A stretch of DNA of 59,484 nucleotides. It comes from Clostridiales bacterium (GTDB taxonomy: Bacteria; Bacillota; Clostridia; Oscillospirales; Oscillospiraceae). Shown here in pieces: positions 26,270 through 33,544 of this stretch (position 1 is the first letter of the stretch; the number at the start of each line of letters is the position of its first letter). The translations under genes and the position numbers were made by a program. The stretch spans positions 68,942 to 128,425 of the forward strand of contig CABIYX010000005.1 of NCBI GenBank assembly GCA_902363045.1, written 5' to 3'. The notes beneath the pieces are model-generated. The model had not been told where the DNA came from, did not search any database, and saw nothing but the letters and a program-made list of their open reading frames with translations.

Positions 26270-27327
26270 ACGTGACCACACACGAGCGCCCGGGGGTATA
26301 CTCCGTCTACGGCGCGTCCTCCCTGGTCCGCGGAAGCGGCGGGAGAAAAACGGTGGGCCTGGCTGTGATAAACACCAAGGCGGAGGCCGGCGTGATCCAG
26401 ACCATCACCAGCTATGAGGGGGCGGTATCCGCCTTTGGCAGCCAGGCGGACAGCCAGGATATGGCGGAGCTAATCCGGGTGCTCCTGCTCAACGGGGCTG
26501 CGGCGGTGGCCGCCATCCCTGTGGCGAACGCCGAGGGCTATGAGGCCGCCTTTGCGGCCCTGGCCGAAATGGAAAATATCAGCGTGGTGGTGTGCGACAG
26601 CACGGACCAGGAGGTGCAGCAGAAGCTGCGGGACAGCGTGACGGCCGCCTCCGCCGCACGGCGAGAGCGTATTGCCGTGGTGGCCGGAGGTGCGGAGGAG
26701 AGCGTTACCGCACTTACAGACCGGGCCAAGGCGCTGAACAGCGAACGGGTGGTGCTGGCTGCGCCCGGCGGGGTATCCGCGGAGGGCACGGCCCTGTCCG
26801 GCCTCACCGCCGCGGCGGCGGTGGCGGGCGCCATCGCGGGCCAGGGAGATCCGGCGGTCCCACTGGGCGGCGCGGAGCTTCTGGGGCTGAATGGGCTGTC
26901 CGCCCAGTACGGAGACAACGACATCGACCTGCTGGTCCGGGGCGGTGTGACGCCACTGGACAGTACAGGCGGGACGGTCTCTGTGGTCCGGGGGATCACC
27001 ACCAGGACCCGCTCCGGCGAGAGCGAGGACGCAACCTGGAGGGAGCTGTCCACAGTGCTGATCGTGGACGACGTGATCCCGGCTATTCGGGAGAGCCTGC
27101 GGGCCCGCTTCCGCCGGGCGAAAAACACGGAGCAGAGCCGGGGGGCCATCCGGTCCCAGGTGGTGCTGGAGCTGGAGAACAAAAAATCCCGGGAGATCAT
27201 CACCGGCTACGATGGCGTAACGGTGTCCGCCCTCCCGGAGAACCCCACGGTATGCCTGGTGGAGTTCGCCTTTACAGTGGCCCACGGGCTGAACCAGATC
27301 TGGCTGACAGCCAGCATCACCATCTGA
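26266..27327 (+). CDS. Contractile tail sheath protein (XkdK-like)
   Basis: 353 residues. The N-terminal ERPGVYSVY motif and the C-terminal LEFAFTVAHGLNQIWLTASI stretch are characteristic of phage and pyocin-type sheath proteins, which polymerise around the tube and contract. It is about 110 residues shorter than PBSX XkdK (466), so the outer domains are reduced, as in minimal sheaths. The presence of a sheath shows that the particle had a contractile (myovirus-type) tail. The ATG overlaps the upstream stop. Confidence 0.85.
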   Translation: MNVTTHERPGVYSVYGASSLVRGSGGRKTVGLAVINTKAEAGVIQTITSYEGAVSAFGSQADSQDMAELIRVLLLNGAAAVAAIPVANAEGYEAAFAALAEMENISVVVCDSTDQEVQQKLRDSVTAASAARRERIAVVAGGAEESVTALTDRAKALNSERVVLAAPGGVSAEGTALSGLTAAAAVAGAIAGQGDPAVPLGGAELLGLNGLSAQYGDNDIDLLVRGGVTPLDSTGGTVSVVRGITTRTRSGESEDATWRELSTVLIVDDVIPAIRESLRARFRRAKNTEQSRGAIRSQVVLELENKKSREIITGYDGVTVSALPENPTVCLVEFAFTVAHGLNQIWLTASITI

Positions 27328-27346
27328 GGAGACAGGAGGGAGTACA

Positions 27347-27736
27347 TTGAGCATTGCGGGATTTCCCACCAGCAGCGACATCTATCTGGAGGTGAACGGG
27401 GTCAAGGCGGCGGTGGTGCAGAGCTACACCGCCAGGGCCTCCAAGACCAGCCGGGCGGTGGAGGCCTTCGGCGAGGAGGAGCCGGTGGCCACAGTCCCCG
27501 GGCAGACCACCCATGTGCTGGAGCTGACCCGGCTGTACGCCACGGACGAGGCCATCCGGGACGGGATCGACTTCTATGGCCTGAGCGACTTTTCCCTGAT
27601 CATCTGCAAGCCGGACCGGAAGATCATCTATTCCAACTGCCAGTGGAGCGGCATCCAGGAGACCGGGACCCTGGGCGATATGGTTCTGGAAAAGGTGACC
27701 ATCGTGGCTGGGAAACGGCTGGAAACGGAGGTGTGA
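27347..27736 (+). CDS. Tail tube protein (XkdM-like)
   Basis: 129 residues from a TTG start at 27347, 6 bp after AGGAGGG. It forms the inner tube inside the sheath. SIAGFPTSSDIYLEVNGV at the N-terminus and a beta-barrel pattern match the XkdM/tube family of about 130-150 residues. Its place directly after the sheath supports this. Confidence 0.82.
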   Translation: MSIAGFPTSSDIYLEVNGVKAAVVQSYTARASKTSRAVEAFGEEEPVATVPGQTTHVLELTRLYATDEAIRDGIDFYGLSDFSLIICKPDRKIIYSNCQWSGIQETGTLGDMVLEKVTIVAGKRLETEV

Positions 27737-27739
27737 GGT

Positions 27740-28081
27740 ATGGAGGCTTCTATTTTGGCCCGCCGGGACCGCCTGACGCTGGATAATGGGATGCAGCTGC
27801 GCCTGCTGTCCGCCCTGGAGGTCCTCCAGGCCCGCCGGGAGGCGGAGGGGCTGGCCCAGGCACCCAGAGAGCGCGCCCTGTGCTCCAACGCCTGCCTGCT
27901 GGCCCGGGCCCTGGAGACGCCGGAGGGCGGCCCGGTATTTTCCGGCGGCGAGGCGGTCCTGGCGGGGCTGCGGGTGGAGGAGATCGCCGCCCTGTCCAGG
28001 ACCTGGAGCCAGTTCAATCGGGAGGAGAATCCGCCCCTCACCATGGGGCAGGAGGAGGCTGAGGAGCTAAAAAAAAACTAG
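27740..28081 (+). CDS. Tail assembly chaperone, zero-frame product (XkdN-like)
   Basis: 113 residues from an ATG following GAGGTGTGAGGT. Helical protein at the chaperone position between tube and tape measure. Its last codons read CTA AAA AAA AAC TAG: a run of nine A (28069-28077) directly before the stop gives a perfect A-AAA-AAA slippery site in this frame. A -1 slip continues into the next frame to 28371, as in the G/GT chaperone pairs of other tailed phages. The short form would bind the tube and the long form would recruit the tape measure. Confidence 0.8.
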   Translation: MEASILARRDRLTLDNGMQLRLLSALEVLQARREAEGLAQAPRERALCSNACLLARALETPEGGPVFSGGEAVLAGLRVEEIAALSRTWSQFNREENPPLTMGQEEAEELKKN

Positions 28082-28371
28082 CCTCCGACGGGGCGGACCG
28101 GCTGCGCTGGCGGGTGCTGAGGGCCTTCGGCGCACTGCCCTCGGAGCCGAGGGCCCAGGCCATGCGGGACCGGGACTATGTGTGGTGCCTGTCCCACCTG
28201 GCGCTGGACCAGGAGAAGGAGCTGGAGCGGCTGTGCCCCGCCTGCCGCGCCCGGGCGGAGGAGACCCGATGCCCAGTGTGCGGGGCCCCCTCCGGCCAGG
28301 GGGAGGGGGCGGTCAACCCCGCCTTTGACCAGGAGCGGTATGAGCGGATGCGGAAGGGAGCGCTGGTATGA
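28078..28371 (+). CDS. Frameshift extension of the tail assembly chaperone, zinc-ribbon-like
   Basis: The -1 frame opens at the slippery run and runs to 28371 without a stop, giving a fusion of about 210 residues (27740-28371). No ribosome site precedes the only internal GTG (28114), so independent initiation is unlikely. The extension begins KLASDGADRLRWRVL and carries CPAC-x8-CPVC near its end, a zinc-ribbon-like pair of CxxC knuckles that is unusual for such chaperones. It overlaps the next gene by 4 bp. Confidence 0.72.
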   Translation, partial: LASDGADRLRWRVLRAFGALPSEPRAQAMRDRDYVWCLSHLALDQEKELERLCPACRARAEETRCPVCGAPSGQGEGAVNPAFDQERYERMRKGALV

Positions 28372-28988
28372 CGGACTATCTGGAGGAACTGCTGGACCAG
28401 CTGGAGGAGGAAGAAGCGGACGTTGCCGCGCACTGGCCGGAGGACCTGGCTCCCACTTGGGCTGAGTTTCCCGGCGGTGCGGAGCCGCGGGGGGAGACGC
28501 GTACAACAGGCCGTAGTCCTGTAACAGCTCTGCCAGAGGCGGTCTGGACGGAGGCGTGGGAGGCGCTGGAATCCCCGGAGGCGGTGGAGTCCGCCCTCCT
28601 TCCTGGGCCGCCTGAGACATGGACAGTTGCCCGGGGGCCCGTTCCGCCGGAAAAGGAGCCGACTGACGCCCACATACCGGAATTCCTAGAGGCCGCGGCA
28701 TGGCCCGCGCCTCAGCCGGACGCGCTGGAGGAGGCAGATGGGAGGAAGTCAGAGCGGCCCGCCCTGCTGGAGCGGGCGGAGCGCTTGGACCGGGCGGTGA
28801 GACAGGCGCGGCGCGGGGACACGGCGGTCCGCTCCACAGGGTCGCCGGCGGGCGGAACAGCTCTGTCCGGCCTGGCAGCCCGGCAGTCCGGCGGGTGGCT
28901 GGAGCGGGGAGAGGACCATGCCGCGGCAGTGGACCGGGCTTTTCAGCGGGACAGCCGGCGCTATGACCAGGGCTTTGCCCTGTACTGA
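28368..28988 (+). CDS. Unknown protein at the tape-measure position
   Basis: 206 residues, not recognised. The N-terminus is acidic (DYLEELLDQLEEEEADV), the middle is Pro/Glu/Ala-rich and probably disordered, and the last 70 residues are basic then helical, ending DRAFQRDSRRYDQGFALY. In PBSX-like phages this slot always holds the tape measure (XkdO, over 1300 residues), which sets tail length and has hydrophobic segments. None are present here. It may be a severely reduced or replaced tape measure or an unrelated tail adaptor. No frameshift or decay is visible around it; both ends overlap or abut working genes. Confidence 0.75.
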   Translation: MTDYLEELLDQLEEEEADVAAHWPEDLAPTWAEFPGGAEPRGETRTTGRSPVTALPEAVWTEAWEALESPEAVESALLPGPPETWTVARGPVPPEKEPTDAHIPEFLEAAAWPAPQPDALEEADGRKSERPALLERAERLDRAVRQARRGDTAVRSTGSPAGGTALSGLAARQSGGWLERGEDHAAAVDRAFQRDSRRYDQGFALY

Positions 28989-29001
28989 GGAGGGATCTGC
29001 G

Positions 29002-29568
29002 GTGCCTTTGACACCCATGCGCTATAAAAGCTATACCTGGCCCCACAACCCCAGGGTGTACTCCATTGACTATGAGCGGAAGATGGCGGTCCACAAGGTG
29101 CCCTTTGGGCTCTATCACCTTCAGGATCTGGGCCGGACCCGGCGGGTGATGGAGGGAGAAGGGGAGTTTGTGGGGGCGGACGCCTATTCACAGTTCGGCC
29201 AGCTGGCCAATGTGTTCTATGACAGCGGGCCGGGTCTGCTGGTCCACCCCCTCTGGCAGACGGCCAGCGCCTATTTTGTGGCGCTGAGGCTGGAGCAGGA
29301 GCCGCGCCCCGACTATGTGCGCTACTCCTTCACCTTTTGGGAGGATGTGAGCTATTACAGTGGGGAGGTGCGGACCTTCGCGCCAGATCAGGAGACCGCC
29401 GCCGGTGGTTCCGGTGTGGGCGGCGGCTACCATCTGGTGAAGCAGGGGGACACCTTCTGGTCCATTGCACGGCGGTACGGTCTGTCCCTGGAGGAGCTGG
29501 CCGCCAAAAATCCACAGATCCGGAACCCGAACCTGATCCGGGTGGGAGAGAAGGTGAAGATCGCTTGA
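29002..29568 (+). CDS. LysM-containing tail protein (XkdP-like)
   Basis: 188 residues from the GTG at 29002, 8 bp after GAGGAGGG. The N-terminal domain (about 1-130) matches the XkdP-type opening (YTWPHNPRVYSIDYER), and a LysM domain covers about 144-188 (YHLVKQGDTFWSIARRYG, NPQIRNPNLIRVGEKVKI). LysM binds peptidoglycan or chitin-like glycans, here probably at the distal tail or during baseplate assembly. It overlaps the next gene (TTGA). Confidence 0.82.
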   Translation: MPLTPMRYKSYTWPHNPRVYSIDYERKMAVHKVPFGLYHLQDLGRTRRVMEGEGEFVGADAYSQFGQLANVFYDSGPGLLVHPLWQTASAYFVALRLEQEPRPDYVRYSFTFWEDVSYYSGEVRTFAPDQETAAGGSGVGGGYHLVKQGDTFWSIARRYGLSLEELAAKNPQIRNPNLIRVGEKVKIA

Positions 29569-30515
29569 CCGGCTATGTGACAACGGCACAGGGAGTGACG
29601 ACCGTCCTGCCCACCCCGGTGTCCTGGTGCTTTCAGTACACCTCCGGCGTCCCCTGCGACAGCTTCCGGCTGCGGTGTATTTGGGATGGGGACAATCAGG
29701 TCAAGCCGGAGGAGTGGGCTATGTTCCAGGCACTGAAGGACGGGGAGGTCCGGTTTACTGGCGTGGTGGACGAGTGTGAGATCCTCCTGGGCCCGGAGGG
29801 GGCCTTTTTTGAGGTGAGCGGCCGGGGAATGGCCGCCCGGCTGCTGGACAATGAGGCCCTCAGCCAGGACTATGAGCTGGCAACTCCAGCAGACATCCTG
29901 CGGGACCATGTGGAGCCATACGGCATCCGGACAGAGGGCGGCGCGGCGCTGGGACCGGTATCCCGGTTCTCTGTGGCCGCCGGCAGCAGCGAGTGGGCCG
30001 TGCTGTATGAATTTGCCCGGTATCATAACGGGATCTGCCCCCGCTTCGACCGGGAGGGGCGGCTGATCCTGTCCCCCTGGGCGGACACCCGGGAGATCGC
30101 CCTGGATGACGCCGTTCCGGTGGAGCGGCTGAGCTGCCGGGTGCGGCGGTACGGCGTGCTGTCCCAGGTGGTGGTGCGGGACCGTTATCAGAACCGGACT
30201 GAGACAGTGGACAACCCGGCATTTCAGTCCCTGGGGGGACGCAGGCGGCAGGTGGTGACCATGCCGGGCAAGAGTCAGTACCAGGCCATGCGGTACAGCG
30301 GCCGATTCCAGCTGGAGCGCTCCGCCGCAGAGCAGCTGCGGATCCAGGCGGAGATCCCCATGCTGTTTTTCGCTCAGCCGGGGGATCTGATGCGTCTGGA
30401 GCGGTCCAACTGGGGGCGCAACGGGCGCTATCGGGTGATGGAGGCCCAGGTGGGCCAGGACGAGAGCGGGGGATGGACCAGACTGGAACTGGCGCCCCCT
30501 GATGTGATACTGTGA
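29565..30515 (+). CDS. Baseplate hub protein (XkdQ/gpD-like)
   Basis: 316 residues from the TTG at 29565 that overlaps the LysM gene stop; GGGAGAGAAGGTGAAG precedes it. Like XkdQ and P2 gpD it has repeated beta domains (FRLRCIWDGDNQVKPEEWAM, FTGVVDECEILLG) and a central part with PADILRDHVEPYGI. These proteins form the central hub that carries the spike below the tube. It is close to the PBSX XkdQ length of about 325. Confidence 0.78.
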   Translation: MTGYVTTAQGVTTVLPTPVSWCFQYTSGVPCDSFRLRCIWDGDNQVKPEEWAMFQALKDGEVRFTGVVDECEILLGPEGAFFEVSGRGMAARLLDNEALSQDYELATPADILRDHVEPYGIRTEGGAALGPVSRFSVAAGSSEWAVLYEFARYHNGICPRFDREGRLILSPWADTREIALDDAVPVERLSCRVRRYGVLSQVVVRDRYQNRTETVDNPAFQSLGGRRRQVVTMPGKSQYQAMRYSGRFQLERSAAEQLRIQAEIPMLFFAQPGDLMRLERSNWGRNGRYRVMEAQVGQDESGGWTRLELAPPDVIL

Positions 30516-30525
30516 GGTGCGGGAT

Positions 30526-30963
30526 ATGTGGACATCCAATCGAAAGACGGAGGGGCGGACGGTGGAGGCCGCGGCAGACCTGGGGCTGGTGACTCTGGGG
30601 GGAGATCCCGCCGGTGTCTATCTGGGTGGAGAGCGGCGCTGGGTGGCGGTGTGCGCTCCCGGCGGCTATCAGTGGCGGCCGCAGACAGGCGACAAGGTGC
30701 TTGTGGTCAAGGCAGGCGACCAGAGGGAGATCCCATGTCTGGCTGGGGTGCGCCAGCCGGAGATCCAGGAGAAGGAGGATCCCCTGGAGGCCGGAGCGGT
30801 GCGGATCACTGGAGGCAGTGGGCAGATGGATCTGAACACTAAGGGCGTGGTGCTGAACGGAAAGGAGACGGCCCTGAAGGGCAGGGTAACTGTCAACGGA
30901 GAGCGGCTGGAGGATATGATCTGGCGTATCGCGGCAGATGTGGTGTCCTCCATGCTGGGATAA
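30526..30963 (+). CDS. Baseplate spike-like protein (gpV/OB-fold)
   Basis: 145 residues from the ATG at 30526, 6 bp after GAGGTG; a GTG at 30517 is possible but too close to that site. The N-terminal half looks like an OB-fold (WVAVCAPGGYQWRPQTGDKVLVV). The C-terminal half has short repeating strands (VRITGGSGQMDLNTKGVVLN, GKETALKGRVTVNGE) fitting a beta-helical tip. It replaces the small XkdR of PBSX at this position. Function by position and fold pattern. Confidence 0.65.
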   Translation: MWTSNRKTEGRTVEAAADLGLVTLGGDPAGVYLGGERRWVAVCAPGGYQWRPQTGDKVLVVKAGDQREIPCLAGVRQPEIQEKEDPLEAGAVRITGGSGQMDLNTKGVVLNGKETALKGRVTVNGERLEDMIWRIAADVVSSMLG

Positions 30964-30973
30964 GGGGGGAACG

Positions 30974-31327
30974 ATGGAACTGAGGTTGGAGCAGGGAGAC
31001 TATGTCCCAAACGGTGCGGGGGGCTTTCAGCGGCTGGAGGGGGCGGAGGCACTCCTTCAGCGGGTGCTTTTTCGACTGACCGCCCGGCGGGGACAGTTCC
31101 CCTTTCTGCCGGAGTTGGGCAGCCGCCTGTATCAGCTGGGCCGGGAAAAGCCCTCCGCCCGGGAGGCACTGGCCCTCCAATATGTCACCGAGGCACTGGC
31201 ACAGGAGTCGGAACTGGCGGTGACAGGGGTGGAATTGACCGAGACCACGCCAGGACGGGCTGCCCTGCGTACGGATCTGAATTGGCGGGGCGCGCCGCTG
31301 TCCGTAGCGGTAGAGGTACGGATATGA
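30974..31327 (+). CDS. Baseplate wedge/lysozyme-like subunit (XkdS, gp25/GPW-like)
   Basis: 117 residues from the ATG at 30974 after GGGGGAAC. The pattern ALLQRVLFRLTARRGQFPFLPELGSRLYQL is the signature of the gp25/GPW and DUF2634 group that joins sheath and baseplate. The gene lies directly before baseplate J, as in PBSX. Confidence comes from both pattern and order. Confidence 0.78.
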   Translation: MELRLEQGDYVPNGAGGFQRLEGAEALLQRVLFRLTARRGQFPFLPELGSRLYQLGREKPSAREALALQYVTEALAQESELAVTGVELTETTPGRAALRTDLNWRGAPLSVAVEVRI

Positions 31328-31339
31328 GGAGGTGAGAGG

Positions 31340-32395
31340 ATGAAAACGGTGGATGAGATCTTTGGGGAGATGCTGGTCAGCTTTGGAGCGCGGACAGGAA
31401 TGGAGGTGGACCAGGGCTGCGATCTGGCTGTCCGCCTGTATGCGGCGGCGGCCCAGATCTACGCGCTGTACCTCCAGGCTGACTGGGTGGCCAGGCAGGC
31501 GTTTCCCCAGACAGCGGAGGGGGATTATCTGGATCTCCACGCCCAGCTGAGAGGGCTGGAGCGGAAGCAGGCCTCCCATGCGGCGGGGACCCTCCGCTTC
31601 TTTGCGGACGAGGCGGCCGAGACGCCCAGGGAGATCCCACTGGGCACCGTATGTATGACTGCGGGACTGGTGCGGTTCGAGACCACACGGGCAGCTGTCC
31701 TCCCAGCGGGACAACTCCAGGTCGATGTCCCCGCCCGCGCCCTGCTGGCGGGCAGCTCCGGGAACGCGGCCGCCGGGACGGTGCTCTCTATGGCAGTGGC
31801 CCCAGTAGGGGTCCGGCGCTGTGACAATCCGGAACCTTTCCTGGGTGGGAGCGACGGCGAGACGGACAGTGAACTGAGAAAACGGGTGCTGGATACCTTC
31901 CAGCGCCTGCCCAACGGGGCCAATGCCGCCTTCTATGAGCAGGGGGCCCTGTCCTTTGATGAGGTGGCCGCCGCCTCCGTCCTTCCACGGAGCCGGGGGA
32001 TCGGTACTGTGGACGTGGTGGTGTCCACCCACAGCGGGAAGGCGGACCCTGCCCTGCTGGAGCAGATTCAGGCCTATTTCCAGAGCAGGCGGGAGATCGC
32101 TGTGGACGTCCAGGTGCGCGCCCCGGAGCAGGTGAAGGTGGACGTTGCCATCCGGCTCCAGCCGGCGGAGGGTTCCAGCCTAGAGACCGCTGCCGCCGGG
32201 GTAGAGGCTGAGGTGAGGAACTGGTTTTCCGGTGAGCGTCTGGGGAAGCCGGTGCTGCTGGCGCAGCTGTACAGTCTGATCTTCGCCTGCGACGGGGTGG
32301 CCAACTGTAAGCTGGCAGCACCGGCTGACGATGTGGAGATTGCAGCCCACCAGCTGCCGGTGCTGGGGAACCTGACTGTGGAGGGACTGGCATGA
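31340..32395 (+). CDS. Baseplate J-like protein (XkdT)
   Basis: 351 residues, matching XkdT length. The N-terminus (EIFGEMLVSFGARTGMEVDQG) and the LDLHAQLRGLERKQASHAAGTLRF stretch are characteristic of baseplate J proteins (gpJ), which form the wedges of contractile baseplates. It starts 12 bp after XkdS behind GAGGTGAGAGG and overlaps the last gene by 4 bp. Confidence 0.85.
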   Translation: MKTVDEIFGEMLVSFGARTGMEVDQGCDLAVRLYAAAAQIYALYLQADWVARQAFPQTAEGDYLDLHAQLRGLERKQASHAAGTLRFFADEAAETPREIPLGTVCMTAGLVRFETTRAAVLPAGQLQVDVPARALLAGSSGNAAAGTVLSMAVAPVGVRRCDNPEPFLGGSDGETDSELRKRVLDTFQRLPNGANAAFYEQGALSFDEVAAASVLPRSRGIGTVDVVVSTHSGKADPALLEQIQAYFQSRREIAVDVQVRAPEQVKVDVAIRLQPAEGSSLETAAAGVEAEVRNWFSGERLGKPVLLAQLYSLIFACDGVANCKLAAPADDVEIAAHQLPVLGNLTVEGLA

Positions 32396-32976
32396 GCGGG
32401 GCCCAATATCTGCGTCAGCTGCTGTCCCCTCTCGGGGTATATGACCTGGAGGGCCCCTTCCAGAACGGGGAACTGGAGGCCCTGGGGGCGGCTCTGGATC
32501 AGGCGGAGGACGCGCTGGATGAGCTGCATCGGGAGTCCTGTCTGGCCACGGCCAGGGACTGGGGCCTGGAGCGGACCGCCGCCCTGTTCCGGCGCAGGCC
32601 CGTCGCCGCGACGCCCAAGGCTATGCGGGAGGCCCTGGCCGCCCTGCTCCGCATCGGCGGCGACAGCTTTACGCTGGATGCCATCAACGATACCATCTCC
32701 GGCTGCGGTGTCAATGCCCTGGTGCGGGAAACCGGGGAAGCCGGAACAGTGGAGGTGTCCTTCCCCAAGGTGCCTGGGATCCCACCCGGCTTTGACGAGA
32801 TCCAAAAGATCGTGGAGGATATTCTCCCAGCCCATCTGCTGGTGCAGTATCACTTCTGGTATCTCACCTGGGCCCAGATGGAGACCAAATTTTCCTGCTG
32901 GAGGGAGATTGAGGACAAGGCCCTCACCTGGACCGGGCTGGAGACCTATGTAGAGCCGGAGGATGAAGGCGGATAA
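32392..32976 (+). CDS. YmfQ/DUF2313-like tail protein (XkdU)
   Basis: 194 residues. The N-terminal LRQLLSPLGVYDLEGPFQNGELEALG and the middle RREALAALLRIGG-like part match YmfQ/XkdU, a baseplate-periphery protein in contractile phages. It is the last gene of the cluster. Normally tail-fibre, holin and amidase genes follow; here only 6 bp separate it from a strong terminator and then a host gene on the other strand. Confidence 0.82.
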   Translation: MSGAQYLRQLLSPLGVYDLEGPFQNGELEALGAALDQAEDALDELHRESCLATARDWGLERTAALFRRRPVAATPKAMREALAALLRIGGDSFTLDAINDTISGCGVNALVRETGEAGTVEVSFPKVPGIPPGFDEIQKIVEDILPAHLLVQYHFWYLTWAQMETKFSCWREIEDKALTWTGLETYVEPEDEGG

Positions 32977-32982
32977 AATATG

Positions 32983-33020
32983 GGAGGGGGACCCGCATTC
33001 CATTGCGCGGGTCCCCCTCC
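32983..33020. terminator. Terminator ending the phage-like cluster (bidirectional)
   Basis: A 14-bp perfect stem (GGAGGGGGACCCGC 32983-32996 with 33007-33020) is followed on the plus strand by TTCTGTCATTTTT. It also lies right after the minus-strand stop at 33026. Confidence 0.88.
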
Positions 33021-33025
33021 TTCTG

Positions 33026-33415
33026 TCATTTTTGAGCCAACAGCTCCTCCAGCGCCTGGACCATCTCAAAGACCAGGGCGTTACAGTGCTCCTTCCGGGT
33101 GACGCCCGCCTCCTTGGCCCGGGTGAGCAGCGCAGCGCACTCCGTGGCCTGGTGCTCCTCCCGGAAGCGGCGGAGCAGCTCTCCAGCCTCCTTGGTGCTG
33201 TACCCCTTCAGGCCCAGCAGCATCAGGGCACTGGTGATCACCCCGCAGGTGGCCCCGTGGTTCATGCCGGAGCCAAACATGGCCCCCAGCTGGTAGGCCT
33301 GCTCCTCCTCCAGCCCCGCCTCGCCGGCAAAGGGCACCAGAATGGACTGGGCGCAGTTGTAGTGGCGGCCGCCGGGGTCCGTGCGCAGATGCTTGACTTG
33401 TTCCATACGATCCAT
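33026..33415 (-). CDS. C_GCAxxG_C_C family redox-type protein
   Basis: 129 residues with the spaced Cys pattern of the C_GCAxxG_C_C family: NCAQS (about 20-24), SGMNHGATCGV (about 48-58), a later ECAAL and a final HCNAL. Small family, probably binding a metal or Fe-S cluster; physiological role unknown. GAGGAGGATCCCACT precedes the start. A standalone minus-strand gene between the phage-like cluster and recG. Confidence 0.8.
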   Translation of the reverse strand: MDRMEQVKHLRTDPGGRHYNCAQSILVPFAGEAGLEEEQAYQLGAMFGSGMNHGATCGVITSALMLLGLKGYSTKEAGELLRRFREEHQATECAALLTRAKEAGVTRKEHCNALVFEMVQALEELLAQK

Positions 33416-33475
33416 AGTGGGATCCTCCTCGTGATATAAATTTTAGTCTGTCACCATGGGAAAACACATTTCGAT

Positions 33476-33513
33476 CCCCCGCTTTTCGGGGCAGTGGGCA
33501 TAAAAAGCGGGGG
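33476..33513 (-). terminator. Hairpin after recG
   Basis: An 11-bp stem (CCCCCGCTTTT 33476-33486 with 33503-33513) lies 31 bp after the recG stop on the minus strand, with a 16-nt loop. The stem itself supplies the T residues. Confidence 0.6.
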
Positions 33514-33544
33514 CGGCTGGGGCCGCAAAAGTGAGACGCGTCCC

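Larger units (their letters stand above)
19769..32976 (+). mobile_element. Phage-derived head and contractile-tail cluster (PBSX-like order)
   Basis: About 18 tightly packed genes on one strand follow the order of the Bacillus PBSX xtm/xkd genes: terminase small and large, portal, protease/scaffold, decoration protein, capsid, three connector genes, sheath, tube, frameshifted chaperone, LysM protein, hub, spike, lysozyme-like subunit, baseplate J and YmfQ-like protein. Most junctions overlap by 4 bp. There is no integrase, repressor, replication gene, holin, endolysin, tail fibre or full-length tape measure, and no flanking attachment repeats were seen. Base composition matches the host. It ends at a strong terminator (32983-33020). 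Interpreted as a domesticated or remnant locus. Confidence 0.85.

Noticed and set aside
19769..32976. The cluster was considered as an extracellular contractile injection system or type VI secretion locus.
   Set aside because: Terminase, portal and capsid genes are present and no AAA+ ClpV or eCIS ATPase is found, so it is phage head-and-tail derived, although a later non-phage role is possible.
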